From Acidobacteriaceae bacterium (GTDB lineage Bacteria; Acidobacteriota; Terriglobia; Terriglobales; Acidobacteriaceae), in the NCBI GenBank assembly GCA_003168355.1, contig PMSQ01000150.1, positions 25,205 to 59,426 of the forward strand: a stretch of 34,222 nt of DNA, read 5' to 3'. This document shows, one piece after another, positions 17,001 through 24,582 of the stretch (position 1 is its first letter; each line of letters starts with the position of its first letter). The notes under the pieces were generated by a model that saw only the letters and a program-made list of their open reading frames with translations, did not search any database and was not told the origin of the DNA. The position numbers were made by a program, and so were the translations under genes.

Positions 17001-17792
17001 CCAACCGCTGCCGTGGAAGGCATTGGTTCCGCTCTTCAGAACCATGTTCACGACCGTGCCGCCGTTGTTGCCAAACTCTGCTGAAAAACTGTTGTTCTCA
17101 ACCTTAAATTCCTGCACGCTTTCTACCAGCGGCTCGTAGTAGACGTTGGAGTTTCCGCCCTCGCCCTGTTCCGGCGCGCTGATCAATGCGCCATCGATCC
17201 TTATCTCGGCCGTCGCATTGCGCTGTCCGTTGGAAACGAAATTCGTCCCAGAGGGATAATTATCCTGCGTGCCCGAACCAGCCGCCTCAGTCACACCTCC
17301 GGCCAGGAAGGTCAAACCGAAGAAATCGCGGTTGATTAAAGGGATCTCCTTCACGTACTCGCTGGTAATGTCGGTACCCAATGTCGCACTCTCCGTGTCC
17401 AACAGCGGAGCGGCTGTCGTGACTTCGACCTTCTCACTCGCACCCGCGGGAGTCACAGTAAAATTGAGCGTACCTTCCTGATCGACGGCAAGTACCACAC
17501 CCGTTCGCTCTGCCGCTCGAAAACCAGGAATCTGAACTTTTACCGAATATGTGGATGGCCGCAAACCGGTGAAGTAGTATTCGCCCTTGTCGTCAGTGCG
17601 GGCGACACTGGAAATATTGGTTCCTGTGTCCGTAATAGTTACGGTCGCACCGTGAACCACCGCTCCCGTTGCATCAGAGACCACGCCACGAAGCTGTGCC
17701 CGGTAACTGCCCTGTGCGACCGCCGACGTCGCAACGCCTGCGAAGAAGTACGCCGCAAGAATGCAAGAGAGAACTCGTCCAGTCGGTCTCAT
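14025..17792 (-). CDS. Oar-like TonB-dependent outer-membrane receptor
   Basis: A 1,255-residue receptor from the ATG at 17792, which has GGAGG 6 nt upstream and begins a standard signal peptide (RPTGRVLSCILAAYFFAG...AVAQ). After it comes a carboxypeptidase-regulatory-like domain (about residues 30-110: LRGVVSDATGAVVHGATVTITDT, GEYYFTGLRPSTYSV), a plug domain (INRDFFGLTFLAGGV, VSNGQRNATAEIRIDG, FSAEFGNNGGTVVNMVLKSGTN) and a long beta-barrel ending FQFGLRFEF, with the terminal aromatic used for outer-membrane assembly. An ATG at 17909, also with GGAGG, would add 39 residues in frame. The gene is the last of a four-gene operon, 26 bases (from 17909) after the sugar kinase, so uptake of an oligosaccharide or glycoside is the likely role. 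The ligand is unknown. Confidence 0.9.
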   Translation of the reverse strand: MRPTGRVLSCILAAYFFAGVATSAVAQGSYRAQLRGVVSDATGAVVHGATVTITDTGTNISSVARTDDKGEYYFTGLRPSTYSVKVQIPGFRAAERTGVVLAVDQEGTLNFTVTPAGASEKVEVTTAAPLLDTESATLGTDITSEYVKEIPLINRDFFGLTFLAGGVTEAAGSGTQDNYPSGTNFVSNGQRNATAEIRIDGALISAPEQGEGGNSNVYYEPLVESVQEFKVENNSFSAEFGNNGGTVVNMVLKSGTNAFHGSGWYFLQRPQMDARDFFNPEPSPKPDSKRDQGGFSIGGPIRKNRTFFFVDFEKVRANNGFNNVATVPTLAERAQNPDFSATATNIYDPTTCGSPCVSRSQVGVKNNGPLNVIPASEVDPIGRAILNLYPQPNLPGEFNNYLFSGVAHAPDYQFDIKLDHQINDKQRISGRYSRETSNYYTPYILGDGFDNNGTGDGIAGSPTRAQNGSLEYTWTLNPRIVWTNRFAVDRVHEAETTNIPTISSFNAAQQANGLPPLPAVFEQANGLDRMPAFYMTGAALASDASTTADLFDQCCVNTTFAHTLYSYSSQLVVSKGSHLIKIGGEQRLFYNNFFQPPDPTGALNFSDYTTSPSPNSETDSNNNLTGNPFASLLFGYADNINPFSSEPTSLIVYPSVANKSAETGFYVQDDWKVNSKLTLNLGLRYEWSTPYNERYNRIEFSNFTADTGVGINLASGGATSAQAAMQGIGLNLPSSEELYGTTEFPTSSMRSVPAYRKDFGPRLGFAYGIDSKTVVRGGVGIYFGMSPATNFQYPGTAFRETATMFFTQNNFASQNATLENPFPNGFSGPQGTEYGALANWGYANNNDLGTSAARDADIYQWNLGIQRELPSQIVIGVDYVANRATHLPWSGTNNRDFMPSTLLAQISAAVTPTDPTCSADSCVSNFLQTLVNNPFFPMFSTPCTPAPSAPCFNQPDALYTTQQIPLGYLLNPYPQFTGDFEGLMLEEANSWYNAMQIRFQKRTTHHVSFEGNYTVSKSTDDSSAGRNNFVGSLSAGMPQQLDRLNLEHSISANDTPQRLAAAVVVDMPVGRDQWIDGNMNRALDAVVGGWSIATLITEQSGQPMAISDTFGRLANGSQRPSVVCPQLKSGMSMKDVALNSQQNSAAESAGLSPVAAFFNASCFADPGDQNPGNAPRYFSGLRVNGIHNVDLNLYKSFVPKEGMKVEVRAEIFNLANHPRFAAPDTGLGDSTFGTISSDANGYLPRYFQFGLRFEF

Positions 17793-17935
17793 GAGGATCC
17801 TCCGTCTCCTTCGCATGTAGCTGACGTTTTCTCGGGCGCGCACGCCGGTCCGCCGGTTGTTGAGAAATCCACCGAAATGGAAATCGTCGGAACCTGCCGT
17901 TTTGGTCATGAAAACCTCCACTTGCCCGTCCTGCC

Positions 17936-18898
17936 CTACTCATTCATAAAAAAAGTTTCTCTGCCCATCAAAGCCCATTGCCGGCGCATGAAGCCAAGCA
18001 ATTCCGTACGATCTCGAAATGCCTCCGTACCTCCTTCTTTCGTTACCGAGTACGCGGCCGCGATGTTGGCGAAGGCCAGGCAGTCTTCCAGTGACCTCCC
18101 CCGCAAAAACGAGTAAATAAATCCCGCATCGAAAGTATCGCCGGCACCGACGTCATCGGCGATGTTCACGCTCGGGGGCGCCAGACTCCAATGCTCATCT
18201 CCCGCGCGGCAAATGGCGGATCCCGAGCCGCGTTTCATCACGACTACTTTGACAAGCTCGGCCAGCCGATCAATCGCCTGTGAAGGATCCGTTGTCCGTG
18301 TTATTTTTTTTGCTTCTCGCTCGTTTGGAAGGAACACATCGACATATTTCAGGACTGCCTCCAGATCTTTCCCCCATAGATCTTCCGGATCATCGTTCGT
18401 ATCAAGAGACGTGGTGAGACCTGCTTCCTTCGCCTGCCGGAACAAATCTGGAATTCGGGGCCGCAACGCACGGTGCAAAAAGAAGGAGCCGAGGTGGAGA
18501 TGACGGGCCCCACGAACGTAGTCCATGTCGATGTCTGAATACTGCATTTCGAACATCGTGCCCGGATACGTCAACATATGGCGATCCTGGGCATGAGGCA
18601 GCACAACCGTGAGCCCGGTGTATGTCTTGCTGACTCCTTGCTTAACGTGGCTGGTGTCAACACCCGCGGCGGACAACCGTTCTACCGCGATTTTTCCGAG
18701 GGGGTCACCACCAATTTTCGATATAAGACCGACTTGCGTGCCGAGCACGCACAAGTTGTGCGCGAAGATCGCCGAGGAACTTCCCAACGTGAATGCAAGT
18801 CCGCTGGCCAGCAACTCTCTGTCGAGCGGCAGATCCCTGGGCAACCCGTATAGAATCAGATCCAGGTTGAGCTCCCCGACAACACAGACCTCGATCAC
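17936..18898 (-). CDS. PfkB-family carbohydrate kinase
   Basis: A 320-residue ribokinase-type kinase. The N-terminal VVGELNLDLIL and the C-terminal signature DDVGAGDTFDAGF (anion-hole GAGD, catalytic Asp254) are intact, as are FLPNEREAKKIT and VVVMKRGSGSAI. Family members phosphorylate sugars or sugar phosphates with ATP: fructokinase, 2-keto-3-deoxygluconate kinase, tagatose-6-phosphate kinase and others. Next to an AgaS-type gene, phosphorylation of tagatose-6-phosphate or of the free incoming sugar are the two reasonable roles; sequence alone does not separate them. The start is GTG at 18898, with AAAGGAG 7 nt upstream. It lies 42 bases downstream of the SIS gene in the operon. Confidence 0.88.
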   Translation of the reverse strand: MIEVCVVGELNLDLILYGLPRDLPLDRELLASGLAFTLGSSSAIFAHNLCVLGTQVGLISKIGGDPLGKIAVERLSAAGVDTSHVKQGVSKTYTGLTVVLPHAQDRHMLTYPGTMFEMQYSDIDMDYVRGARHLHLGSFFLHRALRPRIPDLFRQAKEAGLTTSLDTNDDPEDLWGKDLEAVLKYVDVFLPNEREAKKITRTTDPSQAIDRLAELVKVVVMKRGSGSAICRAGDEHWSLAPPSVNIADDVGAGDTFDAGFIYSFLRGRSLEDCLAFANIAAAYSVTKEGGTEAFRDRTELLGFMRRQWALMGRETFFMNE

Positions 18899-18940
18899 TG
18901 AGTGCTCCTTTCGCGTTCTAAAGTGCGACCGTACACTCGG

Positions 18941-20134
18941 TCAATGGTGAATCTTGACATGCTGTACCACTCGGCTGATGGCGCCATTTGGACTTGGACA
19001 GTCGGGCCGCAGATTCCACCGCAGCGAAAAAAACAAACCCAGCAGTTGCCCAAACATCACGTCCACCACCACGCGATAGTCATCGCCTATATCGCCTGGC
19101 GCAATCGGCGTCAGATAGTATTCGGCGAAAGAGTCTTTGTCCGAGATTTCGCCCCCGGCCACAACTATCCTGGACCTGACCAGCCGCTTTTCCCCGATCT
19201 CCTCCAGCAAATCCCGCTCGTACTGCTGTGTGCGCCAATTGCCCGAAAGAAAGCAAACGAACAGCGTGTCTTGATCCAAAGCCGCCATGGGACCATGGCG
19301 AAGGCCCAACCCCGACTCGGACAGAGTCAAGGTCTTTCCCGCAGTCAGCTCGAGCAGCTTGAGAGCAGACTCCCGCGCCACTGCCTTCAGGGGTCCTGAA
19401 CCGACAAAGCAAGCTTTCGTGTACGCTTCTTTCGCTAACGCCGACGCGCAATTTGCGGCGGTCGGCAGAAAATTTCTGCCCGCCTGCACCAGTTGCAACA
19501 GAATTTCCTCATACCTGTCGAGATCGTTAACGTGCGCCAGACACTGGCCGAAGATCACCATGCTGGAGAATGAGCTGGTCATGGCCAATCCGCGGTCATT
19601 CACGTCGTCATCTAAGCAAATACCTAATACACGCCTTACCTCTGCGCTTTCGCGGATCATTCGACCGTTGGCATTGCACGAGATCACGAGGTGATGAATG
19701 TCCGGACGACACTCCCGAGCAGCCTCCAATGCCGCAACTCCCTCGGGCGTGTCTCCCGAACGCGAAAACCAAATCCAGAGATATCTCCTCCCAGCAATCA
19801 TCAAGTCATCCATGTGCGTCAGCAGATCCGTACTCGCCACCGCGATCACGTCGCAGTGCCAGCACTTGCCTAGAACATAAACTAGAGATTGCCCAATATA
19901 GTCAGACGTCCCGGCGCCGATCAGGAAAACGGTTGGCCTGGAATCCGGACTTGCTCCGACTCCCGCGAGCGACAGGAATTCCTTGATCCGGGCCTGCCTT
20001 CTCCGGAATAGTTCGAAGGTAGACAGCCAGGCATCGGGCTGCTGCGCGATTTCCGCAGGGGTATAGGCCAGCCCGCGAGCGGTTTTCTCGCTGTTCGGAA
20101 GATTTAATAATTCAGCAAGAGCATTCACCCGCAA
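18941..20134 (-). CDS. agaS: AgaS-type SIS-domain sugar-phosphate isomerase/deaminase
   Basis: A ~395-residue protein with two SIS domains and motifs characteristic of AgaS: YTPAEIAQQPDAW, LIGAGTSDYIG (residues 71-81), STDLL, FSRSGDTPEGVAAL, LVISCNANG, NDRGLAMTSSFSSM, VGSGPLKAVARESALKLLELTAG, LGLRHGPMAALDQDTLFV and the terminal PSPNGAISRVVQHV. Characterised AgaS proteins convert galactosamine-6-phosphate to tagatose-6-phosphate plus ammonia, or isomerise related ketose/aldose phosphates, in the cytoplasm. The start is uncertain: TTG at 20134 sits only 3 nt from GGAGG, while the in-frame GTG at 20128 has 9-nt spacing and fits better. It lies 55 bases after the glycosidase-like gene. Confidence 0.87.
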   Translation of the reverse strand: MRVNALAELLNLPNSEKTARGLAYTPAEIAQQPDAWLSTFELFRRRQARIKEFLSLAGVGASPDSRPTVFLIGAGTSDYIGQSLVYVLGKCWHCDVIAVASTDLLTHMDDLMIAGRRYLWIWFSRSGDTPEGVAALEAARECRPDIHHLVISCNANGRMIRESAEVRRVLGICLDDDVNDRGLAMTSSFSSMVIFGQCLAHVNDLDRYEEILLQLVQAGRNFLPTAANCASALAKEAYTKACFVGSGPLKAVARESALKLLELTAGKTLTLSESGLGLRHGPMAALDQDTLFVCFLSGNWRTQQYERDLLEEIGEKRLVRSRIVVAGGEISDKDSFAEYYLTPIAPGDIGDDYRVVVDVMFGQLLGLFFSLRWNLRPDCPSPNGAISRVVQHVKIHH

Positions 20135-20189
20135 AATCCTCCATTCAATACTTTCGCTGCTGCGTTACTTCGGGGCTGGCATTCCGCCG

Positions 20190-22163
20190 TCACGGCTCAT
20201 ACCAAAATACCGCGCCCTTTTCGATCGCAGGAAGCTTGTACGTGACACCGCCGTCACCAGGAGTGCCATTCAGTAGCTGCACCTCTCCGAGAAAGGGAAG
20301 AAAGTATCCATGCCCGATGGTTGTACCTGACACCGTGACTTGGACACCGCTCTGTGGCGTTTGAATCGGATTCACCCCACCCTTCAGCCCGGCAAAGTTC
20401 GAAAAAAATACGTGGGGCTTTCCGTCGACCTGGGAGATTGACGTGGCGACCATAGGGGAAGCAACCACGCGAACCGGCGCGTCGAATTTCAGGTTCTCGA
20501 TAAATTCGTGCTCTCGCTCAGGGTTTACTTCGTCGACATCCTTTTGCAGTGCCGCGTAATAATCCTTTCCCGGGCATTTACTGAACCGGAGCACGTTGGA
20601 TGGAGAACCAAGCTGAGTAGCATCTTCTCCTGTGATGACCAGCGTCTTATTGCCATCCACGTATTTACGAAACCACGCCCTTTCGCTCTCGCTGATCACC
20701 CGCACGTCAGGCAGAATCAAAGTGTGCCCCTGAAACACCGAAAGCGTGCGCGGGGTGACAACCTGAAATTCACGGTGCTGCTGCATGAGAAGGATGAGAA
20801 TTCCGCGGTAGGATGGGATGAATTCGTCTGCGTTGTAATTTCGAGTGCTGGGAGAGAAGTAAACACCGATGGGGGCGATAGTTGTCCGCGGCCGGTAGAA
20901 CGTGTCTTCATGCCCCTTAATCCAGGAAAAAATCCGCGTTCGGGTCGCCGAATCGTTCGATCCCGCCATCGAATGTCCTGGCGCATCCCAAAAATTTGAT
21001 CCCGTCATGATTTCTGAGACTACCAGATTCATCATGGCCTCCCGCCGATCCACCTTCTTGTCCCCATCCCACGAGTAGTTCAGTATCCAAGTTGCCTTAC
21101 CCTGCGCGAAGGCGCGAAACGAGTGCATTCCCACTTGGTAATTGAACCAATCCAGCGCGGTTCTGGACGAAGCCATGTGATCACCGCTGCCGAATTCATA
21201 TTCATGGGCAATGGCATCGACCACCGCGTACAAACTGTAAACATCAGCCCCAACGCGCACGGCCTCTTCCTCAATGCCTGGGTAAATCTCGGAAATCGTC
21301 TTGATTGAGGGATTCACAGCCTTTGCGTTCTGGTCAATGTCTTGCATGAAATCGGTGATCGTTTGAATTCTGAAATCGACCCATTTTCTAAAATTGCGGT
21401 CGGAGAAGTCTCCCAGCTTGACGTCCTTCTTCGCATCAAGGCCCGTTTCTTTTCGGAAGGCCGCAACCGTCGAGTCGTCGAAACTCGCCCAAGTGTCTTC
21501 CCAACCATCGAAGTGCGTCATCCAGTACGGAATGTCGACGTAGATTCCATCGATTCCCGTGGCCGCAATCTGCCTTACACGCTCCATGTAAGTTTTCCGC
21601 CATGCCGGCGCGTAGGGGCTAACCCACACATCCTCATCCCCTTTCGCAATCCAGAAAGCGGTGCCGCCTCCAAAGACCGCGGGTTCTCCGCTGATCTTCC
21701 GCTGAAGCCAGTCCGGATGATCTTTGGCGAGCGTGTGTGGAGTTTTGTCGGCGTTGGCCGTAATGCACTCAGTTCCGGCGATGTAGACAAATGCGCGGTT
21801 GCCCGCTGCGTGCGCCCTTTCCGCCACCTCACGGATTGCCTTCAGCTTTTCCTCCGGGTTGAGAAAGCTCTCGTAGCGGCCCGGTATATCGTTGTCGACC
21901 TCGATGCCAAACACGCCGTCTTCCTGCGCACTTCGGACGATCCGGTCTGCATTATCGCTCTGTAGCCCATACGCGCCGATGCGCACGTAATGGGTCCAGT
22001 TCTGCTCCGCCGTATCGGGGCTCGCCTGCAGGAATGGGGATAACACCACCAAGGCAATCGTCGTGGAAGCAGCCAAGGCCCGGGTAATGCCTGACGCTCG
22101 CCAACGCCCGAGACCAGCGTTATGGAACAGAACAGACCCAAGACGGATTGGGTTTCGTATCAT
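20190..22163 (-). CDS. secreted TIM-barrel glycosidase-like protein, family unresolved
   Basis: A 657-residue protein and the first gene of the operon. A hydrophobic signal segment (ALAASTTIALVVLSPFLQAS, residues 29-48) follows a long ~28-residue n-region. The catalytic-type barrel starts at about residue 58; ATGIDGIYVDIPYW (Asp210) has the GxDGxxxD strand-end pattern of glycoside hydrolases, and TISEIYPGIEEE (Glu292) offers a second acid. Then come ILNYSWDGDKKVDRREAMMN and GSNFWDAPGHSM. From about residue 430 there is a Rossmann/GATase-like region (IGVYFSPSTRNY, LILPDVRVISESERAWFRKYVDG, LVITGED), as in the trimerisation domain of GH42 enzymes, and a small beta domain at the end. I cannot assign a CAZy family. 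The ATG at 22163 has no clear ribosome-binding site and overlaps a predicted operator. Confidence 0.75.
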   Translation of the reverse strand: MIRNPIRLGSVLFHNAGLGRWRASGITRALAASTTIALVVLSPFLQASPDTAEQNWTHYVRIGAYGLQSDNADRIVRSAQEDGVFGIEVDNDIPGRYESFLNPEEKLKAIREVAERAHAAGNRAFVYIAGTECITANADKTPHTLAKDHPDWLQRKISGEPAVFGGGTAFWIAKGDEDVWVSPYAPAWRKTYMERVRQIAATGIDGIYVDIPYWMTHFDGWEDTWASFDDSTVAAFRKETGLDAKKDVKLGDFSDRNFRKWVDFRIQTITDFMQDIDQNAKAVNPSIKTISEIYPGIEEEAVRVGADVYSLYAVVDAIAHEYEFGSGDHMASSRTALDWFNYQVGMHSFRAFAQGKATWILNYSWDGDKKVDRREAMMNLVVSEIMTGSNFWDAPGHSMAGSNDSATRTRIFSWIKGHEDTFYRPRTTIAPIGVYFSPSTRNYNADEFIPSYRGILILLMQQHREFQVVTPRTLSVFQGHTLILPDVRVISESERAWFRKYVDGNKTLVITGEDATQLGSPSNVLRFSKCPGKDYYAALQKDVDEVNPEREHEFIENLKFDAPVRVVASPMVATSISQVDGKPHVFFSNFAGLKGGVNPIQTPQSGVQVTVSGTTIGHGYFLPFLGEVQLLNGTPGDGGVTYKLPAIEKGAVFWYEP

Positions 22164-22188
22164 TGCGTTTAATAACTTTTACTTTCGT
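22162..22188. promoter_or_regulatory. predicted DeoR/AgaR-type operator, copy 1
   Basis: ATTGCG-N10-TTTACTTTCGT on the plus strand, in the 173-base divergent spacer between the glycosidase operon and the DeoR-type gene. A copy with the same two blocks and the same 10-base gap occurs on the minus strand at 24350-24376, upstream of the amidohydrolase. TTTCGT-rich repeats are typical of AgaR/DeoR sites. An extra TTTCGTA at 22153-22159 sits 30 bases from the TTTCGTA inside this site. The site touches the glycosidase start codon. Confidence 0.6.
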
Positions 22189-22336
22189 ACCGCCTCGGGT
22201 GTCAAGCGTAAAATGTTGCCTTCTGAACCAGCGGAAGCTGGCATGGACAAATCAGCCCGGCCACTGTAAAAGAGAATGTCGCGAGAACGTGCGAATGAGC
22301 GCGTCAATTTGAAAGCGAGTCCTGCTGAGTGGAGCA

Positions 22337-23098
22337 ATGCTGAACGAAGAACGGCGTCGACACATCCTGGACATTCTGAGTCGCGACGGCCGCGTTTTGG
22401 TCGTCGACCTGGCAAAACGATTCCGAACGTCCCAGGTCACTATCCGAAAGGACTTGGATGCTTTGCAGGCCCATGGCCGCATTCACCGCAGCCACGGCGG
22501 GGCCCTACCCGCGCGCGAGAGTGCACTGGAAGACCCGACTCTACGGGAGAAGGAGAAGCTGCATCGCAAGGAAAAACTGAAGATTGCGGTTGCCGCCGCC
22601 CATATGGTGCAGGAGGGTCAAGTGGTGATTCTGGATTCCGGGACCACTACTACAGCGATCGCACGGGCGCTGCGTAAGTTTGAGAACCTCACCGTCATCA
22701 CCAACGCTGTAAATGTCGCCGCCGAACTCTCCGGTTCCTCGCTCGATCTCATCCTAACCGGCGGGACTCTGAGGAAGAACTCATTCTCGCTCGTGGGCCC
22801 GATTGCGGAAGAGACGCTGCGGCGACTGAACGGAGATATTCTTTTTCTCGGCGTGGACGGCTTCGACGTGCAACATGGTTTGACCACACCGAATCTGCTC
22901 GAGGCCAAAGTCAATCGGGCAATGATGGATGTGGCCCGGGTTGTGGTGGCGGTGTGCGACTCCAGCAAGTTCGGGCGCCGCACCTTATCTTCGATCGCAC
23001 CCCCCTCGGGGGTGCACCATTTGATTACGGACCGGGGTATTTCGAAACCGGATCTCGCCGCATTAAAGAAGGCTGGAATCCAGGTAACCCTGGTCTAA
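22337..23098 (+). CDS. DeoR/GlpR-family (AgaR-like) transcriptional repressor
   Basis: A 253-residue regulator. The N-terminal DeoR winged helix (NEERRRHILDILSRDGRVLVVDLAKRF, then SQVTIRKDLDALQAHGRIHRSHGGAL) is complete. The C-terminal effector domain of the ISOCOT/sugar-phosphate isomerase-like fold has ILDSGTTTTAIARAL, VITNAVNVAAEL, LILTGGTLRKNSFSLVGP and FLGVDGFDVQHGLTTPNLLEAKVNR, close to AgaR. Such repressors release DNA on binding a phosphorylated sugar. It is divergent from the glycosidase-AgaS-PfkB-receptor operon and convergent (15-base gap) with the amidohydrolase. It likely controls both through the shared motif, and perhaps itself. A GGAG lies only 2 nt from the ATG, so initiation may be weak. 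Confidence 0.9.
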   Translation: MLNEERRRHILDILSRDGRVLVVDLAKRFRTSQVTIRKDLDALQAHGRIHRSHGGALPARESALEDPTLREKEKLHRKEKLKIAVAAAHMVQEGQVVILDSGTTTTAIARALRKFENLTVITNAVNVAAELSGSSLDLILTGGTLRKNSFSLVGPIAEETLRRLNGDILFLGVDGFDVQHGLTTPNLLEAKVNRAMMDVARVVVAVCDSSKFGRRTLSSIAPPSGVHHLITDRGISKPDLAALKKAGIQVTLV

Positions 23099-23113
23099 TT
23101 CTGGCTGAGCAGT

Positions 23114-24301
23114 CTATTTCCCTCGCGCCAGTGCTTCACCACGGAATTGCCCAAATATTCTCTCTGCGTTCTTGTGATAGATCTTTTCCAATACTGAATC
23201 CGGAAGCTCCATTCCGTAAATCTCCCAGCGACCTTGTCCCGGGTATCCCCAATAATCGAAGGATTCATCTCCGGTTTCCAGCCACCGGAAATGATTGCGA
23301 TACATGGCTTCGTCCATGCCGTTATCGGTGCCAAACATGATCCGGTCCTGATACTTGATAAAGAATTCGCGGGCGCGACGAGGCTGGCGGCCCAGTTCGG
23401 CTTCCCGTGCTCCGAACTCGACCATCACATTGGGAAGAGTGTCGAGCAGATGGGAGACATAGTCGAGATTCTCCGGCCAATTCGCCATATGCAGCGCGAC
23501 GAACGTCGTGTGCGGATGCTTGGCGAACATGCGGTCGCGTGCCGCCAGGAGCGATTCCTTCGTGGGGAACTCAGGTCCGTAAAAACTCCAATCCGGATGC
23601 TCGGTCAATTCTTCATATCGCTCATTGGTGTTGTCGACAGGACGAAAGAACGCTTCTGGATCGGTCGAATGAATAGAGACTGGAATACCCAGTCGCCCGC
23701 ATTCCTCCCAGATGGGATCGAGGCGCGGGTCATCGATCGCAATCAGCTTCCCCGATTTGTCGCGCACGCCTAAGCCAAGGTCCTTTAATTGCTTCAGACC
23801 ACGCGCCCCTCGCGCCACGGTATCGTCGAGCTGAGCCACCATCTCCTGGCTGTAGTTGGGATCATCGATCTTGCTGAAGTCAATCTGGCTGAAGACTATA
23901 AAGCGTCCGGGATACGGCTTGACCATCTCGTCGATCACCTGCTGCAGTTTGTCGCCCCACATGCCGGTGAGAATCACTACTGTCTTGACGTTGGTGTTGT
24001 CCATGATCTCCACCACGCGCCGGGGTGCCATGTGGTCGTCGATTCGCATGGCATCGTTCACGTGGTTATGAACATCAATCACGTAGTACTTGGCGCGGTC
24101 CACGTTGTGGGCCGGTGCATGCAGCATCGAAACCGGATGGAAGTCCTTCAGCAGCAGGGTTTTCTTCTCATCCGCTCCGGCGGCGGATTTGTAGCCGATT
24201 TGCCCCTGCGATTGGTCTGGTTGCGGCGCTGCACTCTGCCCGGCAGGCCGCGCCAGAGCGGCTAGAAAAAAGCAATAGGACACAATTAGTTTGATCGACA
24301 T
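23114..24301 (-). CDS. secreted Amidohydro_2-family metal-dependent hydrolase
   Basis: A 395-residue protein with a signal peptide (KLIVSYCFFLAALARPAGQSAA). The TIM-barrel amidohydrolase begins at YVIDVHNHVND (His78 and His80, the HxH metal ligands). It continues with VKTVVILTGMWGD, ARGLKQLKDLGLGV, IPVSIHSTDP (His), TTFVALHMANWPENL (His) and RIMFGTDNGMD (Asp), so the ligand set of PF04909 is intact. Family members include sugar lactonases, decarboxylases and hydratases; the reaction here cannot be fixed. A periplasmic or surface location and the shared operator with the glycosidase operon suggest it acts on the same glycoside or its aglycone. The start has GAGG at about 9 nt. Confidence 0.82.
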   Translation of the reverse strand: MSIKLIVSYCFFLAALARPAGQSAAPQPDQSQGQIGYKSAAGADEKKTLLLKDFHPVSMLHAPAHNVDRAKYYVIDVHNHVNDAMRIDDHMAPRRVVEIMDNTNVKTVVILTGMWGDKLQQVIDEMVKPYPGRFIVFSQIDFSKIDDPNYSQEMVAQLDDTVARGARGLKQLKDLGLGVRDKSGKLIAIDDPRLDPIWEECGRLGIPVSIHSTDPEAFFRPVDNTNERYEELTEHPDWSFYGPEFPTKESLLAARDRMFAKHPHTTFVALHMANWPENLDYVSHLLDTLPNVMVEFGAREAELGRQPRRAREFFIKYQDRIMFGTDNGMDEAMYRNHFRWLETGDESFDYWGYPGQGRWEIYGMELPDSVLEKIYHKNAERIFGQFRGEALARGK

Positions 24302-24349
24302 GGCCCGGCCTCATGATTTACCGCAAATTCTCTTAACAATCTCAACAAA

Positions 24350-24376
24350 ACGAAAGTAAATGGAATCGTTCGCAAT
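24350..24376. promoter_or_regulatory. predicted DeoR/AgaR-type operator, copy 2
   Basis: Read on the minus strand this is ATTGCG-N10-TTTACTTTCGT, ending 49 bases upstream of the amidohydrolase start. Both blocks and the 10-base gap match the site at 22162-22188 exactly, with 20 of 27 positions identical in all. Confidence 0.6.
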
Positions 24377-24582
24377 ATACTTCACAGTTCTAGCTTTCGG
24401 CAAGCGGCTCCTGAAAGAGAGTCAAAAGCACGGCATGAGAATCCGATCGAAATGCACCGACGATACCCTGCGGTCATGACGCGCCTGCAGGCACTCGCGC
24501 TCGGCCTTGCCCTGCTTGGATCGGCGTTCGGTTGGAAGCCTGAACAGAATGACGCAGGCCGGCAGTCCGCCCCGGCTTCTGA

